Assembly: GCF_013294115.1 (NCBI RefSeq)
Contig: NZ_JABSNP010000018.1
Coordinates: 1 to 64,000 of the forward strand
Reading direction: 5' to 3'
DNA: 64,000 bases
DNA from: Hymenobacter caeli
Lineage (GTDB): Bacteria > Bacteroidota > Bacteroidia > Cytophagales > Hymenobacteraceae
The position numbers were made by a program, and so were the translations under genes. Below, one piece after another: positions 32,844 through 40,440 of the stretch (its first letter is position 1; each line of letters opens with the position of its first letter). The notes under the pieces were generated by a model. It made no database searches. It had not been told where the DNA came from and saw only the letters and a list, made by a program, of their open reading frames with translations.

Positions 32844-34031
32844 ATGCTATTCGACGCCGCCAGCCCCGACCTTTCCATTAGCACTCCTTCGCTTGCCCCG
32901 GGCCCCGCCCCCCTTTCCCCGCCGGCCGAGGCCGTGCGGGCCGCCCGGGCCCTGGCCCCGCGCCTGTTTGCCCAAGCCGCCGCCACCGATGCCGAGGCCA
33001 CGTTCCCGGGGCAGGAGTTCGCCTGGCTGCGGGCCGCCGGGCTGCTCACCGCCCCCCTGGCCCCGGCCCTGGGCGGGGCCGGCCTGGGGGCCCCCGCCGC
33101 CACCGAGGCGCTGCTGGACGTGCTGCGCCACGTGGGCCGGGGCAACCTGGCGGTGGGTCGGCTCTACGAAGGCCACGTCAACGCCCTTCTGCTAATACAG
33201 TTGTACGGGCACGCGGCGCAGTTGCAGGGCTGGGCCGCCGATGCGGCCGCTGGCCGGTTGTTTGGGGTGTGGAACACCGAAGACCCCGCCCAGGGCGTGC
33301 GGCTCGAGCCCTTGCCCGGGGGCCGCTACCGGCTGTTTGGGGCCAAAACGTTCGCCTCCGGGGCCGGGTACGTGCACCGGCCGCTCGTCACCGGGGCCCT
33401 GGCGGAGGGGCACGGCTGGCAGATGTTCGTGCTGCCCGCCGACGCGCAGGCCCCCGCGCTGGACCGCAGCTTCTGGCGGCCGCTGGGGATGCGGGCCACC
33501 GCCAGCTACCGGGCCGACCTGACCGGCCTCGAAATCGGGCCCGCCGACTTGCTCGGCCCGCCCAACGCCTACTACCGCCAGCCGTGGTTCGGGGGCGGGG
33601 CCAGCCGGTTTGCGGCCGTGCAAATGGGCGGGGCCGAAGCGGTGTTCGACGAGACGCGGCGCTTTTTGCAGCGCCTGGGCCGCACCGACGACCCCTACCA
33701 GCGCCAGCGCCTGGGCCAGATGGCCCTGCTGCGCGAAAGCGGCCGGCAGTGGCTGCGCGGGGCCGCCGCCCGCGCGGCCCTGCCCGCCGACGCCGCGGCG
33801 GGCCCCCAGCCGGCCGCCGCGGCCTACGCCGGCCTGGTGCGCACCGCCATCGAGCAAATTGGCCTGGCCATGCTGCCCCTGGCCGAGCGTTGCGTGGGGG
33901 CCCGCGGCCTGCTCCAGCCCGAGCCCTTCGAGCGCCTGCACCGCGACCTGACCCACTACCTGCGCCAGCCCGCCCCCGACGCCGTGCTGGCCGACGTGGG
34001 CCGCTTCGTGCTGGACGGCCACGATTTTTAG
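32844..34031 (+). CDS. Acyl-CoA dehydrogenase family protein (divergent)
   Basis: The 395-residue protein has the acyl-CoA dehydrogenase layout: N-terminal helices with LLTAPLAPALGGAGLGAPAA, a central beta domain (LFGVWNTEDPAQGVRLE, YRLFGAKTFASGAGYV, FWRPLGMRATASYRADL) and C-terminal helices (GLAMLPLAERCVGARGLL). The usual catalytic glutamate signature is not evident, so the chemistry may differ. It is followed by a PIG-L deacetylase and a NodS-like methyltransferase on the same strand; divergent members of this family are found in such sets. FAD-dependent oxidation of an acyl or amino-sugar-linked substrate is plausible but not shown. ATG 32844 is preferred over 32799. Confidence 0.8.
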   Translation: MLFDAASPDLSISTPSLAPGPAPLSPPAEAVRAARALAPRLFAQAAATDAEATFPGQEFAWLRAAGLLTAPLAPALGGAGLGAPAATEALLDVLRHVGRGNLAVGRLYEGHVNALLLIQLYGHAAQLQGWAADAAAGRLFGVWNTEDPAQGVRLEPLPGGRYRLFGAKTFASGAGYVHRPLVTGALAEGHGWQMFVLPADAQAPALDRSFWRPLGMRATASYRADLTGLEIGPADLLGPPNAYYRQPWFGGGASRFAAVQMGGAEAVFDETRRFLQRLGRTDDPYQRQRLGQMALLRESGRQWLRGAAARAALPADAAAGPQPAAAAYAGLVRTAIEQIGLAMLPLAERCVGARGLLQPEPFERLHRDLTHYLRQPAPDAVLADVGRFVLDGHDF

Positions 34032-34118
34032 GACGGCCGCGTCCCGTTTTTATATTCCCAAGCAGTCGACTGAACGTAAACGCTTGTCGGCTTTAAGTAA
34101 GCCTTTATTACCCAAAAC

Positions 34119-34155
34119 GGAAGCCAATGGCTAACAGCTGAAAGCCAGTAGCTGA
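34119..34155. repeat. Short repeat of the GGCTAACAGCTGAAAGCCAGTAGCT type
   Basis: Three imperfect units GCCAATGGCTAACAGCTG, AAAGCCAGTAGCTG lie directly upstream of the PIG-L start. They share the TAACAGC core with the nuoM-nuoN array. Confidence 0.55.
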
Positions 34156-34162
34156 ACACTTG

Positions 34163-34906
34163 ATGCGCATGCTGCCCTTTGCCGAATACCCGTTGCGCCC
34201 CGCCGAATTTGCCGCTACGCTGGGGCCCACGGTGGTGGTGGTGCCGCACCCCGACGACGAGGCCCTAGGCTGCGGAGGCCTGCTGGCGCTGCTGCGGCAA
34301 GCGGGCCAGCCGGTGCACGTCGTGCTGGTGAGCGACGGCTCGATGTCGCACCCGCAATCGGTCCTGTTTTCGGCCGAGGCCCGGCGGGCCGTGCGCGAAG
34401 GCGAGCTGCGCCACGCGCTGGCGCTGCTCGGCGTGCACACCGAGCCGCTGCCGCTGCGCCTGCCCGACGGCCGCGTGCCTTCCAGCCCCGGGCAGCCCGG
34501 CTTTGCCGAGGCCGCCGCGCGGCTGCGGGCACTTTTGCTGGCCGCCCGGCCCGCCACCGTGCTGCTGCCCTGGCGGCGCGACCCCCACCCCGACCACCGC
34601 GCCAGCTACCAGCTGGCCCAAGCCGCCCTGGCCGGGCTGCCCGGGGCCCCGCGCCCGCTCGAATACGTGGTGTGGGCCTGGCAGCGCGCCGCCCCTGCCG
34701 ACCTGCCCCAGCCCGCCGACCAGGTGGCGGGGTTCCGGCTGGCCATCGACGCCGTGCTGCCCCACAAGCTGCGGGCCATTGCCGCGCACCGCTCGCAGGT
34801 GGCCCCCGGCGTGTTCACCGACGACGCGGCGGGGTTTCTGCTGGCCGACGAGATGCTGGCGAAATTCGCCCAGCCCACCGAAGTATTTTTTGAAGCCGCC
34901 CCATGA
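34163..34906 (+). CDS. PIG-L family N-acetylglucosamine-type deacetylase
   Basis: The 247-residue enzyme has the family's zinc motif PHPDDEALGCGG (H29, D31-E33) and the second metal histidine motif HPDH (142-145). PIG-L/LmbE proteins remove N-acetyl groups from GlcNAc-containing lipids, thiols or antibiotics. No signal peptide, so it acts in the cytoplasm. It overlaps the next gene by four bases (ATGA), showing coupling to the NodS-like methyltransferase. ATG 34163 is used; a TTG one codon earlier is ignored. Confidence 0.9.
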   Translation: MRMLPFAEYPLRPAEFAATLGPTVVVVPHPDDEALGCGGLLALLRQAGQPVHVVLVSDGSMSHPQSVLFSAEARRAVREGELRHALALLGVHTEPLPLRLPDGRVPSSPGQPGFAEAAARLRALLLAARPATVLLPWRRDPHPDHRASYQLAQAALAGLPGAPRPLEYVVWAWQRAAPADLPQPADQVAGFRLAIDAVLPHKLRAIAAHRSQVAPGVFTDDAAGFLLADEMLAKFAQPTEVFFEAAP

Positions 34907-35499
34907 ACGAGAACCAGCCCAACACCCTCGGCGAACAATATTTTGACGCCGTGTACCGCGCCAACGACGACCCGTGGGGCTTCGAAACCAGCCCCTACGA
35001 GCACGCCAAGTACGCGGCGTCGCTGGCCGCCTTGCCCCGGTCGCACTACCCGCAGGCGTTCGAGATTGGGTGCTCGCTGGGCGTGTTCACGGCGCTGCTG
35101 GCCCCGCGCTGCGGGCGGCTATTGGGCGTCGATGTGAGCGAGCAGGCCCTGGCGCGGGCCCGCCAACGCTGCGCCGACCTGCCGCAGGTGGCGCTGGAGC
35201 GGCGGCGGCTGCCCGACGAGTTTCCCGAGGGACAATTCGACTTGGTTACCCTGTGCGAAGTGGGCTACTACTGGAACCCGGCCGATTTGGCCCGCGCCGC
35301 CGCTGGCATCGCGGCGGCCGTGCCCGCCGGGGGCCAGCTGCTGCTGGTGCACTGGACGGCCCCGGTCCACGATTACCCCCTCACGGGCGACGAGGTGCAC
35401 GAATTTTTTCTGCAACGGGCGGGGCCCGACGGCCCCTGGCGGCACCTTAGCGGCCAGCGCCAGCCCCAGTACCGGCTCGACGTGCTGGAAAAGCGTTAG
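34903..35499 (+). CDS. NodS-like SAM-dependent methyltransferase
   Basis: The 198-residue protein has the NodS-type front LGEQYFDAVYRANDDPWGFETSPYEHAKYAASLAALP, the SAM-binding loop FEIGCSLGVFT (motif I, about 53-63) and the acidic GVDVSE (D77). NodS N-methylates the deacetylated glucosamine end of lipochitooligosaccharides; here the preceding gene is a deacetylase, so an analogous deacetylate-then-methylate sequence on an amino sugar is a reasonable inference. It is translationally coupled to that deacetylase. Confidence 0.88.
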   Translation: MNENQPNTLGEQYFDAVYRANDDPWGFETSPYEHAKYAASLAALPRSHYPQAFEIGCSLGVFTALLAPRCGRLLGVDVSEQALARARQRCADLPQVALERRRLPDEFPEGQFDLVTLCEVGYYWNPADLARAAAGIAAAVPAGGQLLLVHWTAPVHDYPLTGDEVHEFFLQRAGPDGPWRHLSGQRQPQYRLDVLEKR

Positions 35500-35777
35500 C
35501 TGCGCGCTGCCGCCAGCTACCCCCAATGAGCAGCTACTTTAACTGGTATTCGCACGATGTAGAGACGCGTCCTCGCGTTTCAGGCTTGAACGAGGCCACT
35601 GGAGTGCCTGCCAGGATGGCGTGCAAATCTGCTGCCGGACCTGCTGTTCAAGCCTGAGTTGCAAGGGTGCGCCCTTAGCTCCGTTTCAGGAGCTGAGGCA
35701 TCCACACAAAACAGTTTTTTGGGGACGGGACAATAATCCAGCGAGGGCAAAACACAAAGTTTTCTGGTTTATATAAA
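35500..35777. other. Intergenic segment with repeat remnants
   Basis: No gene is seen in about 280 bases. It holds TAGAGACGCGTCCTCGCGTTTC (35560-35580 region), the inverted pair AGGCTTGAAC / GTTCAAGCCT (about 35582-35591 and 35648-35657) and a small hairpin AGCTCC...GGAGCT (about 35680-35695). These look like remains of a dispersed non-coding repeat. The promoter of the next gene should lie in its AT-rich right end. Confidence 0.45.
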
Positions 35778-35797
35778 TTTAATTGCAGGCAATTAAA
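35778..35797. promoter_or_regulatory. Perfect 20-base palindrome, probable OhrR/MarR operator
   Basis: TTTAATTGC (35778-35786) and GCAATTAAA (35789-35797) are exact complements around a two-base centre AG. It lies just ahead of the OhrR-type regulator gene and overlaps an AT-rich promoter-like stretch (TATAAATTTA). MarR/OhrR proteins bind AT-rich inverted repeats of this size, often repressing their own gene, so autoregulation is likely. Confidence 0.7.
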
Positions 35798-35834
35798 CTT
35801 TATGCGGCTAAATCCCGTTTTGAGTCCGACCGCC

Positions 35835-36287
35835 ATGAGCAAGCCAGCCGACATGCCTTCCGCCAACCCCTTGCAGCAGCTGGACAAGCAGCTGTGCTTC
35901 CCGCTGTACGCGGCTTCGCGGATGCTGACTAAAGCCTATCAGCCCCACTTGCAAGAGCTGGGCCTCACCTACCCCCAGTACCTCGTATTTTTACTGCTTT
36001 GGCAGTACCAGGAACTGACGGTGAAGCAATTGGGCGAACAACTGCTGCTCGATTCGGGCACACTCACCCCCTTGCTCAAGCGCATGGAGCAGAAGCTGTG
36101 GGTGAGCCGTCGCCGCGACCCGCGCGACGAGCGCTCGGTCATCGTCGGGCTGCTGCCCGCCGGGCGCGACTTGCAGCAGCGGGCCGGCCACGTGCCCGAA
36201 AAGCTGCTCGAAAAGTTGGCCCTGACGCCCGCCGCCTTCGAAGCCCTGCGCCAGCAGTTGCAAAACCTTCTAACCCAGCTGGCTTGA
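35835..36287 (+). CDS. OhrR-type MarR-family redox-sensing repressor
   Basis: The product is 150 residues from the chosen ATG. It matches OhrR: LDKQLCFPLYAASRMLTKAYQPHL, LTYPQYLVFLLLW, a winged helix (LTVKQLGEQLLLDSGTLTPLLKRMEQ) and RDPRDERSV. The peroxide-reactive cysteine C21 and the tyrosines Y35 and Y46 have the same spacing as C15, Y29 and Y40 of Bacillus OhrR. Starts at 35802, 35835 and 35853 are all possible; 35802 would leave almost no leader after the operator. No ohr gene is adjacent; the likely targets are the monooxygenase and DJ-1 genes downstream. Confidence 0.88.
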   Translation: MSKPADMPSANPLQQLDKQLCFPLYAASRMLTKAYQPHLQELGLTYPQYLVFLLLWQYQELTVKQLGEQLLLDSGTLTPLLKRMEQKLWVSRRRDPRDERSVIVGLLPAGRDLQQRAGHVPEKLLEKLALTPAAFEALRQQLQNLLTQLA

Positions 36288-36423
36288 TAGGCCCACCGTT
36301 TTTTAGGGCCTGTTTTAGGGCGTCAGCACCGGCTGGGCCCAAGGGTGCCGCGCACCCGGGCAGATAACCCAGGCTATTATCCACCCTCTGGCGCGGCCAC
36401 GCCCGCGTTCCCCTCCTTTTATC

Positions 36424-36732
36424 ATGAGCCCTTCCGCTGACATTATTTGCGTGGCCGCCGAATGGCGCACGCGGCCCGAACAAGCCGAAGCCGTGCGCCA
36501 GCTGATGCGGCAAGCCGCCGCGGCCGTGCGCGAAAATGAACCGGGCAACCTGCTTTACCTCGGCCACCAGGACCCGACCGACCCCGCGCACTTCCTGTTC
36601 TACGAGCAGTACGCCGACCAGGCCGCCCTGGAAGCCCACCGCGACTCGGCCCACTACCAGCAGCTGGTGCTGGGCCAGATTGTGCCCTTGCTGACGGAGC
36701 GCACGGTGACGTTTTATAAATTACTCGGATAG
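36424..36732 (+). CDS. Antibiotic biosynthesis monooxygenase-type (quinol monooxygenase-like) protein
   Basis: The 102-residue protein is a single ABM ferredoxin-like domain: IICVAAEWRTRPEQAEAVRQLM, ENEPGNLLYLGHQDPTDPAHFLFYEQYADQAALEAHRDSAHYQQL. YgiN-type members oxidise quinols or handle quinone stress without a cofactor. It is 136 bases downstream of the OhrR-type regulator and 45 bases upstream of the DJ-1 gene, all on the plus strand, which suggests a shared electrophile or peroxide response. Confidence 0.85.
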   Translation: MSPSADIICVAAEWRTRPEQAEAVRQLMRQAAAAVRENEPGNLLYLGHQDPTDPAHFLFYEQYADQAALEAHRDSAHYQQLVLGQIVPLLTERTVTFYKLLG

Positions 36733-36777
36733 TTTTTCGGGCCCCCAACCCGCGTTTTTCACTTTTTTTTGATTCCC

Positions 36778-37458
36778 ATGAAAATCCTGATGGTGCTGAC
36801 CTCGCACGACCAACTCGGCGACACCGGCAAAAAAACCGGCTTTTGGCTGGAAGAATTCGCTGCTCCCTACTACGTGTTTAAAGACGCCGGCGCGGCCCTG
36901 ACCCTGGCCTCGCCCAAAGGCGGCCAGCCGCCCCTCGACCCAAGCAGCGACAGCCCCAGCGCCCAAACCGAAGCCACCGAACGCTTCAAGAAAGACCCCG
37001 CCGCCCAGCAGGCCCTGGCCCACACCGCGACGCTCGCCAGCGTATCGGCCGCCGATTACGATGCCGTGTTTTACCCCGGCGGCCACGGCCCCCTTTGGGA
37101 TTTGGCCGAAGACAAAATCTCCATCGCGCTGATTGAGAACATGTACGCCGCCGGCAAGCCCGTGGCCGCCGTATGCCACGCCCCCGCCGTGCTGCGCCAC
37201 GCAAAAGCCGCCGATGGCTCGCCACTTGTGAAAGACAAAGCCGTAACCGGCTTCACCGACACCGAAGAAGTGGCCGTGCAGCTGACCGACGTGGTACCCT
37301 TCCTGGTAGAGGACATGCTGAAAGCCAACGGCGGCAACTACTCGAAAGGAGCCGACTGGGCCCCCTACGTAGTAAGCGCCGACCACCTCATCACCGGCCA
37401 GAACCCTGCCTCGTCGGGCCCCGCCGCCGAAGCCCTGCTGGCGATGCTGGCCAAGTAA
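36778..37458 (+). CDS. DJ-1/PfpI (type 1 glutamine amidotransferase-like) protein
   Basis: The 226-residue protein has the DJ-1 nucleophile elbow AAVCHAPAVL (C133-H134), a conserved glutamate near residue 25 (GFWLEEFAAPYYVF) and DYDAVFYPGGHGPLWDL. This is the larger Hsp31/GATase1-like subgroup (YhbO/HchA relatives), whose members convert methylglyoxal or protect proteins from glyoxals. The role here is inferred from the family and its place after an OhrR-type regulator and ABM gene. ATG 36778 (MKILMVLTSHD) is used. A strong terminator follows. Confidence 0.87.
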   Translation: MKILMVLTSHDQLGDTGKKTGFWLEEFAAPYYVFKDAGAALTLASPKGGQPPLDPSSDSPSAQTEATERFKKDPAAQQALAHTATLASVSAADYDAVFYPGGHGPLWDLAEDKISIALIENMYAAGKPVAAVCHAPAVLRHAKAADGSPLVKDKAVTGFTDTEEVAVQLTDVVPFLVEDMLKANGGNYSKGADWAPYVVSADHLITGQNPASSGPAAEALLAMLAK

Positions 37459-37477
37459 GCTCAACCAGCTACCCTTG

Positions 37478-37527
37478 AAAAGCCGCCCTGGCTGTCCCCG
37501 TTTCCGGGGCGGCTGGGGCGGCTTTTT
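37478..37527. terminator. Bidirectional terminator between convergent genes
   Basis: AAAAGCCGCCC (37478-37488) pairs with GGGCGGCTTTT (37516-37526), with a further internal stem around CCCCG/CGGGG. It serves the plus-strand DJ-1 gene and the minus-strand glycosyltransferase. Confidence 0.85.
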
Positions 37528-37541
37528 GCATTTACTGCTTG

Positions 37542-38759
37542 TTATTCGGCGCCGGTGGTCTGGGCCCGCAGCCAGGCCAGGGCCTCGCTCAGCGGCACTT
37601 GCGGCACGGCCACTCCGGCAGCGGCCCGGGCCTGCTCCACCCACTCCCAGAGCCGGCCAAACGTGCGGCTGCCCAGCACCTGCCGGGCCAGGGGCTTGCC
37701 GGCCAGGCCCAGGGCAGCGGCCACGCCCTGCCCGGGAGCCCCAAAAGGAACCGCGTGGGCCCACCAGGTGCGCAGCCGCCGCCGCGCTTGCCACAACGCC
37801 GCCAGGTGGCGCGGGCAGGGAACCTGGGGCTCCAGATTTTCCGCGGTTTGCGCGGCCCACTCGCGCAGCTGCCACGAAAGGCCCACCTCCACACGCCCGC
37901 AGCGGCGCGGCGAGGTGTGCACCACCACGCGGGGGCTGTGGCGCAGGCGCAGGTCGTGGCGGCGCAGCTGTTGGCACAGGGCTTCGTCTTCAAGGTAGCG
38001 GCGCACGGGCAGGCCCCCCACGCGGCGGTAGACGCGGGCCGTGAGGGCCAGACTAGCCCCGAAGTGCTGGTGGTGGCGCGGCCACGGGTCGGCGGCCTGG
38101 GGGTCGAGCCGCGCCTCGAGCCGGGCGCAGAGCAGGTGGTAGGCCGCGTCGCGCAGCTGAGTGCGGCGCACCGGACAGCGCCCGCTGGGCGCGGCGTCGG
38201 TGAGGATGCGGCCGCCCACGGCGTCGGCCCCGGCCGCAATTTCGGCCCGGGTGGCCGCCAGCCAGTCGGGCGCCACCCGGGTGTCGGCGTCGGTACTGGC
38301 AATGAGGCCGTTGAAGCGCCCCAGGCCCAGTAGGCGCTGGCAGGCTTCGTCCATCAGCAGGCGGCGGGCGCGGCCCACGTGGGCATCGGAGGCGGCCAGG
38401 CACAGGGTGGCCACGTGCAGCGCCAGGCCGGGACGCTGGCCGGCAAACCGCCGCACGGCAGCGGCCGTACCGTCGGTGCAGTTGTTGGCTAGCACGATTA
38501 CCTCGAAGGTGCCGGGCGGCAGGGGCTGCCCGGCCAGGTCGGTTTGCGCGGCCAGGGCGGCCAGTGTGGCGGGCAGCGCCGCGGCTTCGTTCTTGGCAGG
38601 TATGATGACGCAGGCCCGCAGCGCGGCGTGGGGCGGGGGCAGCTGCCGCCGCAGCTGAGCCGCGTAGTCGGGGGCATGGTCAGGGGCAGCGGGTACCGGG
38701 GTGGGAGCGGCGGCGGCTTCGCGGGCGGCTTGGAAGCGTAGCGGAGTGGCGGTGTTCAT
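37542..38759 (-). CDS. Glycosyltransferase family 2 (GT-A) protein
   Basis: The 405-residue protein shows the GT-A fold: ACVIIPAKNEAAALPATLAAL, VIVLANNCTDGTAA, and IASTDADTRVAPDWLAAT with the metal-binding DxD. A YLEDEALCQQLRRHDLRLRHSPRVVV block follows, with the acceptor acid ED. No membrane helix is obvious, so it is cytoplasmic or peripheral. It is transcribed toward the DJ-1 gene. Together with the acyl-CoA dehydrogenase, PIG-L deacetylase and NodS-like methyltransferase 2-5 kb away it resembles a set found clustered elsewhere; here the OhrR module separates it from them. Confidence 0.87.
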   Translation of the reverse strand: MNTATPLRFQAAREAAAAPTPVPAAPDHAPDYAAQLRRQLPPPHAALRACVIIPAKNEAAALPATLAALAAQTDLAGQPLPPGTFEVIVLANNCTDGTAAAVRRFAGQRPGLALHVATLCLAASDAHVGRARRLLMDEACQRLLGLGRFNGLIASTDADTRVAPDWLAATRAEIAAGADAVGGRILTDAAPSGRCPVRRTQLRDAAYHLLCARLEARLDPQAADPWPRHHQHFGASLALTARVYRRVGGLPVRRYLEDEALCQQLRRHDLRLRHSPRVVVHTSPRRCGRVEVGLSWQLREWAAQTAENLEPQVPCPRHLAALWQARRRLRTWWAHAVPFGAPGQGVAAALGLAGKPLARQVLGSRTFGRLWEWVEQARAAAGVAVPQVPLSEALAWLRAQTTGAE

Positions 38760-39084
38760 GGTACCGCGCTTTTACGCCCTAACCGGGGGCGCGGCTGAAA
38801 AAAAACGGCGTTTCCCCCGACAAAATGCCACCTTTTTTAGCCCTCGGCGAAAGCCCGGGCCCGGGGCAAAAATTTACTAAATTATTTCGGACATGAACAC
38901 TTTATCATCAAATACTTATAGCAGCTAATTGCTGCCTGTTTATTCGTCAAGCCGCCATTGGCACATCGAATGAGGAGCCGTAAAATAGGGTGGCAAAGCC
39001 TGCCTGCATCTTAATCGCTGCGCCGTTCTCCAGCAAGTCGGGCAAGCCTAAGCGCCGCTACCCCGTGCGGGAGCTGGCGCAAAC
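38760..39084. other. Intergenic region without a gene
   Basis: About 325 bases with an AT-rich section (38870-38945) that probably carries the glycosyltransferase promoter on the minus strand. A small hairpin GCAGCTAATTGCTGC lies at 38921-38935. No coding region is apparent. Confidence 0.5.
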
Positions 39085-39137
39085 GGCGCCTAAAAAAGCC
39101 CCGGCCCGCTGAGCGGGCCGGGGCTTTTTTAGGCGCC
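39085..39137. terminator. Very long palindromic terminator
   Basis: Twenty-six-base perfect arms (39085-39110 and 39112-39137) around a single G, with internal AAAAAA and TTTTTT tracts. It sits 29 bases after the stop of the minus-strand outer membrane protein gene and works in that direction. Confidence 0.9.
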
Positions 39138-39166
39138 AAGCCTTGGGGGCCCTGCGCCGGTTGGCG

Positions 39167-40366
39167 CTAAAAAGCCTCGCCGATGGCGAACAGGATGCCC
39201 GACTTCGAGCCCGCGCCCGCCGCGTAGTCCAGGCGCAGGTTCACCCGGTCGCGCCGGATGAAGTTGAACCGCAGGCCGGCCCCGCCCGAGCCCTTGATGC
39301 CGCTGGTGGAAAAGTCGCTGGCTCCGTTGGCCACCTCGCCTGCCCCGGCAAAGGCCGCTACGTCGATGCGCCAGAACACGTGCTGGCGCAGTTCAGCCTG
39401 CACCATCATCATCTGGCGGTCGCGGTAGCGCTGCTCGTAGATGCCGCGCAGCAGGTTGGCGTTGTCGTAAAGCGTGCCGCCGAGGTTGGCCCCGATGCCG
39501 GCCAGCTCACGAAAGGGCACGTCGCCACTGTGGAACTGCCCCAGAAACTGCACGGCAAAAATGGTATTGTCCGAAAAAACCGGCTGGTAGTGGCGCACGT
39601 CCAACTGGTAGCGCACGAATTTGTAATCCGAGCCCAAGGCCTTGCCGTTGAACATCACGGTGGCGTCCACCAGGTTGCCGTGCGTGGCCCCCAGCGCCAC
39701 GTCGCGCGTGTCGTAGGTGAGGACCGGGCCCAGGCCCGACACCGTGGTGCCCATCCGCTCCCGGTCGCTCAGGCGCGGGTCGCGGTAAAAATAGTTGGTT
39801 CCGCCATCTTCGGACCCGTCGCGGGCCTCAATCTGGCTCACGTCGGTGAGGCGGTACTGGGCCCCGAAAAATAGCTTCGGCGCAATGGCCTTTTGCACGC
39901 GCTGGTTCACGATGAACAGCTTGTAGGCCACGTTCGACTGGTTTCCGGTGGCGGTGTTGTTGCCCTTGCCGTAATAGTACAGCAGCTGGTCGTAGCCGCT
40001 AACTTCGCCGTTGAGGTAGTACTTCTCGCCCGGTGTGTAGATGGTGTGCACGAACTGGATGAGCGACTGCTTTTTTGCCGTCTGCCAGTACTGAATGCGG
40101 GCGTTGGACGAGCGCACGGTGGTGTCGGCCCCGAAGCGGCCGCTCAGCAGGCCACCGATGCCGTAGCCGATGCCGGTTTCGGCCTGGTAAAACAGCACCG
40201 GGATGGGCAGAATCGTGAGGTTTTTCTTGGGCTTGCCGAGGGCCGGGGCCGGTGGGGCGGGCTTCACGGCCAAGGGCACCACCGGGCCATCGGGCGAGGC
40301 CGCCGGCTGGGCCAACGCCGCGGAAGAGAGGCCGGCCAACAGCGCGGCAAAGGATAAAAAACGCAT
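39167..40366 (-). CDS. Omp85/BamA-TamA-like outer membrane barrel without POTRA domains
   Basis: The 399-residue protein has a signal peptide (MRFLSFAALLAGLSSAALAQ) and a beta-barrel resembling the bacterial surface antigen (Omp85) domain: VLFYQAETGIGYGIGGLLSGRF, GLGPVLTYDTRDVALGATHGNLVDATV and GSGGAGLRFNFIRRDRVNLRLDYAAG, ending in aromatic F. There is only about 30 residues of linker before the barrel, so no POTRA domains. The role is unknown; such short Omp85 proteins are common in Bacteroidota. It is followed by an exceptionally long terminator. Confidence 0.85.
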   Translation of the reverse strand: MRFLSFAALLAGLSSAALAQPAASPDGPVVPLAVKPAPPAPALGKPKKNLTILPIPVLFYQAETGIGYGIGGLLSGRFGADTTVRSSNARIQYWQTAKKQSLIQFVHTIYTPGEKYYLNGEVSGYDQLLYYYGKGNNTATGNQSNVAYKLFIVNQRVQKAIAPKLFFGAQYRLTDVSQIEARDGSEDGGTNYFYRDPRLSDRERMGTTVSGLGPVLTYDTRDVALGATHGNLVDATVMFNGKALGSDYKFVRYQLDVRHYQPVFSDNTIFAVQFLGQFHSGDVPFRELAGIGANLGGTLYDNANLLRGIYEQRYRDRQMMMVQAELRQHVFWRIDVAAFAGAGEVANGASDFSTSGIKGSGGAGLRFNFIRRDRVNLRLDYAAGAGSKSGILFAIGEAF

Positions 40367-40440
40367 TATCTGAATAAAAAATGAAAAGCTGCTTCACCTA
40401 ACGGATTTCCCGCGCCTACGGTTGAGGCCCCGCCGGGCCC

